From the NCBI GenBank assembly GCA_045661365.1, contig JAZRFL010000142.1, forward strand, positions 1-29,370: DNA of 29,370 nt, read 5' to 3'. The translations under genes were made by a program, and so were the position numbers. Of the stretch, positions 1-7,308 are shown one piece after another. Source of the stretch: UMGS1484 sp045661365 (GTDB lineage: Bacteria > Bacillota > Clostridia > Oscillospirales > Acutalibacteraceae). Under the pieces are notes generated by a model that saw only the letters and a program-made list of their open reading frames with translations, made no database searches and was not told the origin of the DNA. Within the stretch, counting starts at the first letter, position 1. Every line of letters begins with the position of its first letter.

Positions 1-909
1 GGTTTCATTGTGATTCAGCAAAGAATAGGTAAGCTGCAACGGGACGGTAATCGTTTTACTCACATATAGATCGGTATAAAAATATCGGTACGAAGAAAAA
101 TCAAAAGAAGAATCAAAATCCACGTAAGCAGTCAGTAACGCACCACTTTGATCGGGCGCGCCGCCTTGCGCCTTAATACTGAAATACCCTTGTGAAGCGT
201 GTCGGTCGGTCAGCGACAAAGTGGTATTTCCCTCACAACGATAAAACCCGTACACTTCCTCTGCATGGTGAAGCATAAGAGTGGCATCATCTTGTCGATA
301 GGGAAATCCGCTAACCTCAACATTGGGATCTGACAACATTTGAAAGCCGTAAGAGCGTCGATTAAGAGCAGTCCACTCATTTCCGTTTTCTTTCTTTTGA
401 TAACTTACGTTTTGCAGATTGCTCACAATGTATTGCGTAGAACTAATGATGCATTGGCTATGATAAATATCGCACCAAAACACCAAATAATAGGTTTGGC
501 CTTTGGTAACTTTGATGGCACGGTTAAACTCAAATTCCCACCAAGCAATTTTATTATGCTGGTTGGCAACAAGGGGATAGTTGCCCGAATACAAAACACT
601 TTCATTGCCACCATCTAACTTTGTCCGCACTTGAATGGTTATGGTAGCAGTATCCCCTACCCGCATATGCAAACGACACCCGGTAAGCGTGTCGACCGTT
701 GGGACAAATGCCTGTGCGGCATAGGAATTCGTTCCCTCAGAACCGCGACCGATAGTTAAGTTTATCGTGTTAGTAAAGTAATTTTCATCGGCAACCAAAT
801 CTTTTTCGGTAAAGGACATAGAATCGGCGGTAACATTCAAAACGGGCGTACAAAATACTGTTACGAATAATATCACAAGAACCTGTAACCGGCATATAAT
901 ACGTTTCAT
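1..909 (-). CDS. Secreted protein of unknown function (C-terminus beyond window)
   Basis: The minus-strand frame is open from an ATG at 909 to the window edge: 303 codons with no stop, so the gene is 3'-truncated by the window. A good ribosome site (AAGGGGAAG) lies 6-7 bases before the ATG. The N-terminus is a typical signal peptide: MKRIICRLQ, then a hydrophobic stretch (VLVILFVTVF) and a cleavage-like region near TADS. Residues about 50-150 read like a beta-sandwich: an AQAFVP segment, alternating strands with TITIQVRT, and KGQTYYLVFW near the end. That resembles the 'choice-of-anchor' or carbohydrate-binding sandwiches of secreted Firmicutes proteins, but this is inference. I do not recognise the family. 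It is divergent from the acyl-CoA synthetase. Confidence 0.75.
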   Translation of the reverse strand, partial: MKRIICRLQVLVILFVTVFCTPVLNVTADSMSFTEKDLVADENYFTNTINLTIGRGSEGTNSYAAQAFVPTVDTLTGCRLHMRVGDTATITIQVRTKLDGGNESVLYSGNYPLVANQHNKIAWWEFEFNRAIKVTKGQTYYLVFWCDIYHSQCIISSTQYIVSNLQNVSYQKKENGNEWTALNRRSYGFQMLSDPNVEVSGFPYRQDDATLMLHHAEEVYGFYRCEGNTTLSLTDRHASQGYFSIKAQGGAPDQSGALLTAYVDFDSSFDFSSYRYFYTDLYVSKTITVPLQLTYSLLNHNET

Positions 910-937
910 AAATCTCTTCCCCTTTTCTGATTGATTT

Positions 938-966
938 ATTATAACAAACATTATCATTATCTTCAA
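938..966 (-). promoter_or_regulatory. Sigma-A-type promoter for the secreted protein
   Basis: Read on the minus strand: TTGAAG (966-961), 17-bp spacer, TATAAT (943-938). The start codon is at 909, giving a short leader that contains the ribosome site. Confidence 0.6.
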
Positions 967-985
967 CTCTTTTCCCAACAAATGA

Positions 986-1014
986 TTGCAAAAAAAGAGA
1001 AATCGTGGTATACT
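986..1014 (+). promoter_or_regulatory. Extended -10 promoter for the acyl-CoA synthetase operon
   Basis: TTGCAA (986-991), 17-bp spacer, TATACT (1009-1014), with a TG extended -10 dinucleotide at 1006-1007. Transcription should start near 1021. This excludes any translation start before that point and helps choose the TTG at 1048. Confidence 0.65.
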
Positions 1015-1047
1015 GTGTTGGAATTTGCAATGAAAGGCGGCGTTAGT

Positions 1048-2733
1048 TTGGACAGACCTTGGTTAAATTTTTACGGCAATATGCCCCACTCGTTGACCTA
1101 CCCCACAGATTCTATGGTCGAACGTGTTTTTTCCACCGCCAAACAGTACCCCCAATATATTGCCTACGATTTTATGGGAAAACAAGTAACGTATTTGGAA
1201 TTCACCGAAGAAATCAACCGTGTCGCTGCCTCTTTTGTTTCGATAGGCGTCAAAAAAGGAGATCGTGTCACCATATGTTTACCCAATATTCCTCAGGGAA
1301 TTGAGGCTTTTTATGCCCTCAATAAAATTGGGGCAATTCCTTGCATGGTACACCCTTTATCTGCCCCCGAAGAAATTTCATATTATCTTAAATTAGCCAA
1401 CAGCAAAGTTTTATTGACGTTGGACATTTTTTCAAAAAAAATCGCTTCCATGCTACAAACGCACGACCAACCTTGCCAAATCATTGTAGCGAAAATACAA
1501 GACAAGTTGCCAGCTGTAAAAAAATTCTTTTTCCGTTTTACCAGGCAAGAAAAAACTCCCCCCCTCCCAAACAGTATTACATGGCAAGATTTATTGAAAA
1601 ATCAAGCATCGATTTCCTCGGTCGCTGTTCTGCAAGACGATTGTGCCGCAATCTTATATTCCGGCGGAACAACCGGTACCCCCAAAGGAATTTGTCTTTC
1701 CAATTTGAATTTCAATGCATTGGCAATGCAAACCATTGCCGCCAGCGGATGTGCTGACATTTCCGGAACCACCATGCTGTCGGTCATGCCGTTGTTTCAC
1801 GGATTCGGTTTGGGAATCGGCATTCACACCGCTTTGGTAGGTGGTGCCAAATGTATTCTCGTCCCTCGCTTCACGATTGACAGTTACGCCAAATTATTAA
1901 AAAAGAAAAAACCGAATTTCATTCCCGGTGTCCCTACGTTATTTGCAGCATTGCTACAAACCAACAAGTTAAAAAACACCAACTTATCCTTTTTAAAAGG
2001 AGTGTTTTCCGGTGGTGATAGTTTATCGCCGGATTTAAAAAAGCGAGTCGACCAATTTCTAAAAGAACACGGTTCTCCCGTCAATATTCGAGAGGGTTAC
2101 GGCACCACCGAATGCGTTACCGCCAGTTGTTTAACCCCGACTCATTATGAAAAAGAAGGTTCAATTGGGATCCCCTACCCCGACATGCTTTATAAAATCG
2201 TAGAACCGTCAACCCAAAACAATTTGCCCTACGGAAAAGACGGAGAGATTTGCATTGCAGGCCCCACCGTCATGTTGGGATATTTGGACGATCCCATAGA
2301 AACCGAAAAAGTAATACAAACACACACAGACGGCATACGGTGGTTGCACACCGGAGATTTAGGGCAAATGGACCAAGACGGATACATTTATTTTCGTCAA
2401 CGGATCAAACGGGTAATTGTTTCCAACGGCTACAACATTTATCCCACTCAAATTGAAAAAGTCCTGTCCGAACATCCCAAAGTAGACGGTTGTTGTGTTG
2501 TCGGAGTAAAAGATGAATATCACGGTCAGCGTGTTCGCGCTTACGTAGTACTCAATGAACCCGTCGGCGAAGAGGATCTGCTTGCTCACTGCCAACGCTC
2601 TGTTGCTAAATATGCGTTACCCAAAGAGTTTATCATAAAAAAAGAATTACCAAAAACCGCAGTAGGAAAAGTCGCCTACCGCGTTTTAGAGGAGGAAGCA
2701 AACCATGAAATTAAAGCAAGGCCGCATCATTGA
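1048..2733 (+). CDS. AMP-binding acyl-CoA synthetase (fatty-acid/acyl-CoA ligase family)
   Basis: This member of the adenylate-forming (ANL) superfamily should convert a carboxylic acid, ATP and CoA to acyl-CoA in the cytoplasm. Seen: the P-loop YSGGTTGTPKG (residues about 204-214), GYGTTEC (A5), the HTGDLG and QRIKRVIVSNGYNIYP hinge region (A7-A8), and C-terminal PKTAVGKVAYR with the catalytic Lys at about 541. All core motifs are intact, so it should be active; the substrate cannot be read from the sequence. I chose the TTG at 1048 (protein begins DRPWLNFYG after Met) because AAAGGCGG lies 7 bases upstream and family members start here. The ATG at 1030 has no ribosome site, and starts further upstream precede the predicted transcript. 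The length, 561 aa, is normal. The 3' end overlaps the next gene by 29 bases, indicating co-translation. Confidence 0.88.
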   Translation: MDRPWLNFYGNMPHSLTYPTDSMVERVFSTAKQYPQYIAYDFMGKQVTYLEFTEEINRVAASFVSIGVKKGDRVTICLPNIPQGIEAFYALNKIGAIPCMVHPLSAPEEISYYLKLANSKVLLTLDIFSKKIASMLQTHDQPCQIIVAKIQDKLPAVKKFFFRFTRQEKTPPLPNSITWQDLLKNQASISSVAVLQDDCAAILYSGGTTGTPKGICLSNLNFNALAMQTIAASGCADISGTTMLSVMPLFHGFGLGIGIHTALVGGAKCILVPRFTIDSYAKLLKKKKPNFIPGVPTLFAALLQTNKLKNTNLSFLKGVFSGGDSLSPDLKKRVDQFLKEHGSPVNIREGYGTTECVTASCLTPTHYEKEGSIGIPYPDMLYKIVEPSTQNNLPYGKDGEICIAGPTVMLGYLDDPIETEKVIQTHTDGIRWLHTGDLGQMDQDGYIYFRQRIKRVIVSNGYNIYPTQIEKVLSEHPKVDGCCVVGVKDEYHGQRVRAYVVLNEPVGEEDLLAHCQRSVAKYALPKEFIIKKELPKTAVGKVAYRVLEEEANHEIKARPHH

Positions 2734-3415
2734 AATCGATATTTTGCGAGGAATTTGCATTTTAGGTATGGTAGTGGTTCATTTGCTGATGAACTATTAT
2801 GATTTCTATCAAAACCACAACTACCCCGATTTCCTTCGTTTTTTCTTTGATTGGGGCGGAATTATTTTTGTTGTACTTTCCGGCATGGCCGTTACCTTGG
2901 GACATCACCCGATCAAACGCGGTTTATTGGTATTTGCGGCAGGCATGATCTGTACACTGGTAACCTATGGATTACGAGAATTTGATCTGCCGATCCTGGT
3001 TATCCGTTTTGGAATCTTACATTGCCTCGGTGTATGCATGATCGTATCCCCCAAACTGCTTCAAACTCCCAAAACCGTATTAACCGCTTTGGGACTATGT
3101 ATCATTTGGGTTGGCTATTGGTTTGAAAGCGGTGGAATTGGTTTGGTCGAAAGCCAATACCTGTATCCCCTCGGTCTACGGTACGTTGGGTTTAGTTCGG
3201 GCGACTATTTCCCATTGGCACCGCATTTGGGATGGTTTATTTTGGGAATTGTACTGGGTAAAATTTTATACAAAAAACGTACTTCCCTTTTGGGTAAAAT
3301 GAAGGGGAATTTTTTCCCAATCAACTTCTTTCGCTGGTGTGGACAACAATCCCTTTGGATCTATTTACTGCATCAACCCGTATTATACGGCGTATTTTAC
3401 TTATTACAGATATAA
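2705..3415 (+). CDS. DUF1624 / heparan-alpha-glucosaminide acetyltransferase-like membrane protein
   Basis: Integral membrane protein of 236 aa. The N-terminus IIEIDILRGICILGMVVVH is the signature of the HGSNAT_cat/DUF1624 family: an R/E-I-D-x-x-R-G motif followed by a first membrane helix and a His. About six further hydrophobic segments follow. The family includes acyltransferases that pass acetyl or acyl groups across the membrane to sugars, but many bacterial members are uncharacterised. A GAGGAGG ribosome site at 2691-2697 supports the ATG at 2705, inside the upstream synthetase gene. The overlap suggests that the synthetase makes an acyl-CoA donor used by this transferase; that link is inference. 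It ends at a strong shared terminator. Confidence 0.75.
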   Translation: MKLKQGRIIEIDILRGICILGMVVVHLLMNYYDFYQNHNYPDFLRFFFDWGGIIFVVLSGMAVTLGHHPIKRGLLVFAAGMICTLVTYGLREFDLPILVIRFGILHCLGVCMIVSPKLLQTPKTVLTALGLCIIWVGYWFESGGIGLVESQYLYPLGLRYVGFSSGDYFPLAPHLGWFILGIVLGKILYKKRTSLLGKMKGNFFPINFFRWCGQQSLWIYLLHQPVLYGVFYLLQI

Positions 3416-3418
3416 AAG

Positions 3419-3460
3419 AACAACCGATGCTCAACATTGCCCGAGCATCGGTTGTTTTTA
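3419..3460. terminator. Bidirectional rho-independent terminator
   Basis: A perfect 14-bp stem, AACAACCGATGCTC (3419-3432) with its complement at 3443-3456, is followed by Ts. It lies between the converging DUF1624 and DMT genes and can serve both. Confidence 0.85.
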
Positions 3461-4345
3461 CTATACTTTGCTTTTTCCTTGTCCAATCAAAACAATGGCG
3501 ATCATAACCAGCAAAATCCCTATATAGCCAAACCAATCGGGGAACTCACGGTACACCATCATACCAATCACCGTAGCGGCTATGGGTTCGGTGCACGCCA
3601 GTACGGCCGCTTGTGACGGAGTAGTATATACCAAGCCGATGGTGTATAAAACGAATGGAATCAATGCCGTACAGGTGCCGATACCTATGCTATGAACAAC
3701 AAAACTGCTACACTCGGGGATGAACCCGATCTTTTGAATCAGATCCAGAGGATCACTTAAACAAAACAGGACAACAGCGGCTGCCCCAAATGCATAAAAC
3801 GTAACGGTAAAGGGGTGATACTTTTTGAGGACGATCGGGCCCAATATGCTGTAAGAACCATAAGTAATTGCTGATCCTATGCCGGTAAGCAATGCCGTTG
3901 CACCAAGCGCATTTTGACCAACAATTCCCGAAACCAAAGCACATCCGATCACAGCCAGTAGCACCGATATTTTTTTACAAAGTCCAATCGGTTCTTTAAA
4001 CACAAAATAGGATAAAATCGTCACGACTACCGGCGACAAATACAAAAGCACCGCCGCCACCGACAGAGTAGACAACCCAATGGTAGTAAAATACAAATAT
4101 CCCATAATTCCGATTGAAAGCACGCCAAGCAACACCAACAAGGGAAGGTCACGCAACTTCACCCGAAACAAACAAGGCCGCACCAACAGCAACCCCACTC
4201 CCAAAACAACAGCAGCAACCGCTAACCGTATTGCCGCAATTTGCATGGTTGTAAAGCCCATTGCCGTAAAATTACGAACAAAAATCCCCATGGTACCCCA
4301 AAAACAACCGGCAACGATAATGAAGATACCGCCGAGTTTTTTCAC
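3461..4345 (-). CDS. DMT-superfamily (EamA) permease
   Basis: A 294-aa membrane protein with about ten hydrophobic helices in two EamA repeats: the first starts at GGIFIIVAGCFWGTMGIFVRN, the second around LGATALLTGIGSAITYGSYS. Both are typical of drug/metabolite exporters that move amino acids or other small metabolites across the cytoplasmic membrane. The substrate is unknown. The start is a GTG at 4345 (VKKLGGIF...), because AAGGGGAG lies 7 bases upstream and a good promoter sits immediately before it. Longer reading upstream would run through that promoter and the divergent gene. The length is normal for the family. The gene converges with the DUF1624 gene. Confidence 0.82.
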   Translation of the reverse strand: MKKLGGIFIIVAGCFWGTMGIFVRNFTAMGFTTMQIAAIRLAVAAVVLGVGLLLVRPCLFRVKLRDLPLLVLLGVLSIGIMGYLYFTTIGLSTLSVAAVLLYLSPVVVTILSYFVFKEPIGLCKKISVLLAVIGCALVSGIVGQNALGATALLTGIGSAITYGSYSILGPIVLKKYHPFTVTFYAFGAAAVVLFCLSDPLDLIQKIGFIPECSSFVVHSIGIGTCTALIPFVLYTIGLVYTTPSQAAVLACTEPIAATVIGMMVYREFPDWFGYIGILLVMIAIVLIGQGKSKV

Positions 4346-4378
4346 CGTCAATCTCCCCTTTCCGCTTGAATACTGCAT

Positions 4379-4407
4379 ATCATAGCACAAAAGCCGAATT
4401 AGGTCAA
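4379..4407 (-). promoter_or_regulatory. Sigma-A promoter for the DMT permease
   Basis: Minus strand: TTGACC (4407-4402), 17-bp spacer, TATGAT (4384-4379). Back to back with the plus-strand promoter at 4415-4443; the two -35 boxes are only 7 bp apart. Confidence 0.65.
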
Positions 4408-4414
4408 GTAATCG

Positions 4415-4443
4415 TTGCTTTTTGGTACGAGTTTTGTTATACT
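4415..4443 (+). promoter_or_regulatory. Sigma-A promoter for the small Cys-rich protein and GNAT pair
   Basis: TTGCTT (4415-4420), 17-bp spacer, TATACT (4438-4443). A GAGGCG ribosome site and the ATG at 4473 follow. Confidence 0.6.
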
Positions 4444-4472
4444 GAAAAAAATGAATGAAATGAGGCGTAACA

Positions 4473-4661
4473 ATGGCTTGTGACAGCAAACAAAAAGACA
4501 AATGCCCATGCACCTACCCTTGCTCACATCATGGTAAATGTTGCGAATGTATTGCGTACCATCTACCGAACGAATTTCCTGCTTGCTTTTTTTCAAAAGA
4601 GGGCGAAGCCACCTATGACCGCAGTTTTCGCATGTTAAAAAAGGACCGTGAAAAGATATGA
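4473..4661 (+). CDS. Small Cys-rich protein, DUF6485-like
   Basis: A 62-aa cytoplasmic protein with closely spaced Cys and His residues: CPCTYPCSHHGKCCECIAYH, then PACFF. This pattern, a Cys-rich core followed by L-P-A-C-F-F, matches the DUF6485 family of clostridial small proteins, and the residues probably bind a metal. Function unknown. It has its own promoter and a GAGGCG ribosome site. Its stop codon overlaps the ATG of the acetyltransferase (ATGA), so the two are translationally coupled. Confidence 0.72.
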   Translation: MACDSKQKDKCPCTYPCSHHGKCCECIAYHLPNEFPACFFSKEGEATYDRSFRMLKKDREKI

Positions 4662-5101
4662 TCAGACCGATTACCAAAGTTGACCGCAACACATTTATCA
4701 TTTTTTCAAAAGCTTTTTATTCCTCGGCCGCAGTATGTCATACCATACCGCAAGCATATCACCTCAAGACCTTTGAACACCTTATGGAAAGCAACACCTA
4801 TGCCCAAGGTTATATCATAGAATATGCCAACAAGCCGGTGGGTTACGCTTTAACCGCCAAAACCTTTTCTCAGGAAGCAGGTGGCTACGTTCTTTGGATC
4901 GAAGAACTGTTTATATTGCCGCCTTACCGCAACAAAGGTTTGGGTACTGAATTTTTCCAATTTGTTAAACAATATCTTGAACCAACCGTTGCGCGCATTC
5001 GTTTGGAAGTAGAGCCAACCAATACCGATGCCATTCGTTTATACGAAAAAATGGGATTTCGGGATTTACCGTATACGCAAATGGTTAAAGAATTAAATTA
5101 A
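4658..5101 (+). CDS. GNAT-family N-acetyltransferase
   Basis: A 147-aa GCN5-related acetyltransferase that would move an acetyl group from acetyl-CoA to an amine. The acetyl-CoA-binding motif A is seen as LFILPPYRNKGLGTEFF (R-x-x-G-x-G type), and motif B as EVEPTNTDAIRLYEKMGF. The length is normal and the fold appears complete; the substrate is unknown. The ATG at 4658 overlaps the stop of the DUF6485-like gene, and a terminator follows the stop. Confidence 0.85.
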   Translation: MIRPITKVDRNTFIIFSKAFYSSAAVCHTIPQAYHLKTFEHLMESNTYAQGYIIEYANKPVGYALTAKTFSQEAGGYVLWIEELFILPPYRNKGLGTEFFQFVKQYLEPTVARIRLEVEPTNTDAIRLYEKMGFRDLPYTQMVKELN

Positions 5102-5120
5102 AATATCAAAATGCTACTTG

Positions 5121-5150
5121 AGCCACAGGAATTGTTTCTGTGGCTTTTTG
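5121..5150 (+). terminator. Rho-independent terminator after the GNAT gene
   Basis: An 8-bp stem AGCCACAG (5121-5128) / CTGTGGCT (5138-5145) is followed by TTTTT. The T-tract abuts the -35 element of the next promoter. Confidence 0.8.
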
Positions 5151-5179
5151 TATATTTTTTCCCAATTCGGTTCATACTA
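5150..5179 (+). promoter_or_regulatory. Candidate forespore sigma-G promoter for the M23-ypeB operon
   Basis: GTATA (5150-5154), 18-bp spacer, CATACTA (5173-5179). This fits the B. subtilis sigma-G consensus as I remember it (GHATR, 18 bp, CATWHTA). There is no good sigma-A -35/-10 pair here, unlike most other genes of the window. Sigma-F has a related consensus and cannot be excluded. Confidence 0.6.
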
Positions 5180-5210
5180 CTTTTGAAAAATACAAAAGGA
5201 GAATGCAACA

Positions 5211-5906
5211 ATGGGAAAAATAAAATTTGACAAACCAAAGCATATAATCAAAAATAAAACCTTTTACATTGCACTTACTGTATCATTGGTCGCAATGGGT
5301 ATTATTTCTTACATGGCAGTAGCAAGACTTCGTCAATTAGACAATTCTGCCACGCCTGCCCCGGGGCCGATCGTTTCGATTGCCGAAACCGACAAACCGA
5401 TTGATAACGTTCCCTACCCCGACAATGAAGAAACAGACACCGAAACCGACACCGAATTGCAGGATTTTAACGTTGCTCCCACACCACGATTTTTAACCAT
5501 GCCGATTACAGGAAAAATACTGAAGGATTTTAATGATCAATCCTTGCAATATTCTCAAACGTATCAAGATTGGCGATTGCACCTAGGGGTTGATATTGCC
5601 ACCGATCGCGGCAATACCGTATATGCTTGCGGCGACGGTTTAGTGGAAGATATATATCGCGATGACACGTTAGGCTTGGTAATTGCCATTGATCATAGCG
5701 ATGGTATGATTGCGTATTATTGCGGCTTAGATGAGCCTACTTCGGTAAAAATCGGCGATATTGTAGAGTCCGGCACACCTATCGGCACCATCGATACAGT
5801 TCCTTGTGAAAGCGTGGAACAGAGTCATTTGCATTTTGAAATAGAGATCGATGGCGTACCCGTATCACCGTTGGAAACCATTGAAGCTTATCAACCACCC
5901 GTATGA
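5211..5906 (+). CDS. M23-family peptidase, SpoIIQ-like, membrane-anchored
   Basis: A 231-aa protein with a short basic cytoplasmic N-terminus, one membrane helix (residues about 18-37), an acidic low-complexity linker (about 55-85) and a C-terminal LytM/M23 domain. The zinc ligands are all visible: His124 and Asp128 in HLGVD, and the His206/His208 pair in HLHFE. The enzyme should therefore be an active peptidoglycan endopeptidase outside the forespore membrane, as in clostridial SpoIIQ proteins (B. subtilis SpoIIQ has lost a ligand). The length is close to clostridial SpoIIQ. It is coupled to ypeB by an ATGA overlap. It may be SpoIIQ (engulfment channel) or a germination or cortex enzyme that replaces SleB as YpeB's partner; the sequence alone does not decide. 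Confidence 0.8.
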   Translation: MGKIKFDKPKHIIKNKTFYIALTVSLVAMGIISYMAVARLRQLDNSATPAPGPIVSIAETDKPIDNVPYPDNEETDTETDTELQDFNVAPTPRFLTMPITGKILKDFNDQSLQYSQTYQDWRLHLGVDIATDRGNTVYACGDGLVEDIYRDDTLGLVIAIDHSDGMIAYYCGLDEPTSVKIGDIVESGTPIGTIDTVPCESVEQSHLHFEIEIDGVPVSPLETIEAYQPPV

Positions 5907-7264
5907 TGAATCAAACAATATTTAAGCGCCGTATGATGCGCCGCGGACTTATTCGTACACTTAGTTTTACTACTTTTATCATCGTCACACTCATCATTGC
6001 ATTGATTGTTTCATTGGTCACGGCCGCGCAATATCGAATGCGATTGGAATACACCTACGAGCGAGGGTTGTCGGAATTGGCCGAACATTTGGTTCATATT
6101 GAAACCACTTTAACAAAAGGCCTATACACCGGAACCGCTTCGGGCGCTACCAAATTGGCAATGCATTTACAAAGCGAAGCCGATGCCGCCAAGGTGTGTT
6201 TAACACAAATTCCCACACAAGGTATTCAATTGGAGAACACCTATCGCTTTTTATCTCAAGTTGGCGAATATGCCTTGTCTCTCGCCAATAGCATGAAGCA
6301 AGGGAACACACTCACCGAACAACAACACAGTACAATGGTTCAATTGTCAAACTATGCAAAGGAAATTCGAAGTTCCATTGATGCGTTGTGTAACGAAATG
6401 AACGGAACCGGAAAATGGAAAGAGCATATTGACAGCAATCTTCGTTCACATTCTGACAGTAACAGTTGGGAAAACGACCTCAATCACTTGGAAGAGTCTT
6501 TAAAAGATTTTCCCACGCTACTATATGACGGACCATTTTCCGAGCACATTTTACAACCCACTCCTCTGCTGTTACAAGGGTTGCCCATGATTGGTGAAGC
6601 TGACGCGAAGGTGATCGCCGCTAAAGCAATGGGATGTACAACCGATCAGTTGACAAGCGGTCAATTGCAACAAAACAACGTATTTCCCTGTTACGTTTAC
6701 ACATGGGGAAGTAAAACAGCCGCCATTACACACCAAGGTGGTATTGTCAGTTTCCTGTATAATACGAGAAACGTTACCGACACCAAACTCCAATACGACC
6801 AATGCATTTCCATTGCAGAAGAATATCTTAAATCAGCCAATCCGGGTTTATTTAAAGAGTGCTACTATACCGTAGCAGAAGGGGTATGCTTAATTAACTT
6901 TGCCTATGTTGAGCATGGGGTTATTTGCTACCCCGATTTAATCAAGGTAGGTGTTGCTTTGGATACGGGAGAGATCGTCAGTTATAACGCACAAGGATAT
7001 ATCATGAATCATGTGAACCGTAGCCTACCGACACCCCAGCACACCGTAGAGCAAGCACAAGCGATTCTTTCACCCTACCTCACGGTAAAACAAACCAACA
7101 CCGCAATCATTCCAACCGACTCCCAAACGCCAAAATTATGCTATGAATTTTTATGTATCGGTGATCAGGAAGATGAGATCTTGGTCTACGTTAACACCGA
7201 AACGTTGGAAGAAGAGGAACTGTTTATTTTACTAAAAACCGATGGCGGTACCTTGACCCTGTAA
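5903..7264 (+). CDS. ypeB: Germination protein YpeB
   Basis: A 453-aa protein with one N-terminal membrane helix (about residues 16-40), a helical region (about 45-210) and a C-terminal half of PepSY-like repeats (for example residues about 225-300 with GEADAKVIAAKA, and later YDQCISIAEEYL and TVEQAQAIL). This order is that of YpeB, needed in Bacillus for placing the cortex-lytic enzyme SleB in the spore. The length matches B. subtilis YpeB (about 450 aa). No sleB gene is next to it; the partner position is taken by the M23 peptidase, whose stop codon it overlaps. Either of two adjacent ATGs (5903, 5906) may be used. A strong terminator follows. Confidence 0.85.
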   Translation: MMNQTIFKRRMMRRGLIRTLSFTTFIIVTLIIALIVSLVTAAQYRMRLEYTYERGLSELAEHLVHIETTLTKGLYTGTASGATKLAMHLQSEADAAKVCLTQIPTQGIQLENTYRFLSQVGEYALSLANSMKQGNTLTEQQHSTMVQLSNYAKEIRSSIDALCNEMNGTGKWKEHIDSNLRSHSDSNSWENDLNHLEESLKDFPTLLYDGPFSEHILQPTPLLLQGLPMIGEADAKVIAAKAMGCTTDQLTSGQLQQNNVFPCYVYTWGSKTAAITHQGGIVSFLYNTRNVTDTKLQYDQCISIAEEYLKSANPGLFKECYYTVAEGVCLINFAYVEHGVICYPDLIKVGVALDTGEIVSYNAQGYIMNHVNRSLPTPQHTVEQAQAILSPYLTVKQTNTAIIPTDSQTPKLCYEFLCIGDQEDEILVYVNTETLEEEELFILLKTDGGTLTL

Positions 7265-7270
7265 AAGTGA

Positions 7271-7308
7271 AAACTCCGATCCGTTTACAAGGATCGGAGT
7301 TTTTACTT
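7271..7308. terminator. Bidirectional rho-independent terminator
   Basis: A 12-bp stem (7271-7282 with 7291-7302, core ACTCCGATCC) and an 8-base loop, with a T tract on the plus side and As (Ts on the minus strand) before it. It separates the converging ypeB and SDR genes. Confidence 0.85.

Noticed and set aside
4346..4513. Longer N-terminus for the DMT permease (reading back to 4513)
   Set aside because: It would cross the gene's own promoter and the divergent small gene; the GTG at 4345 has the ribosome site.
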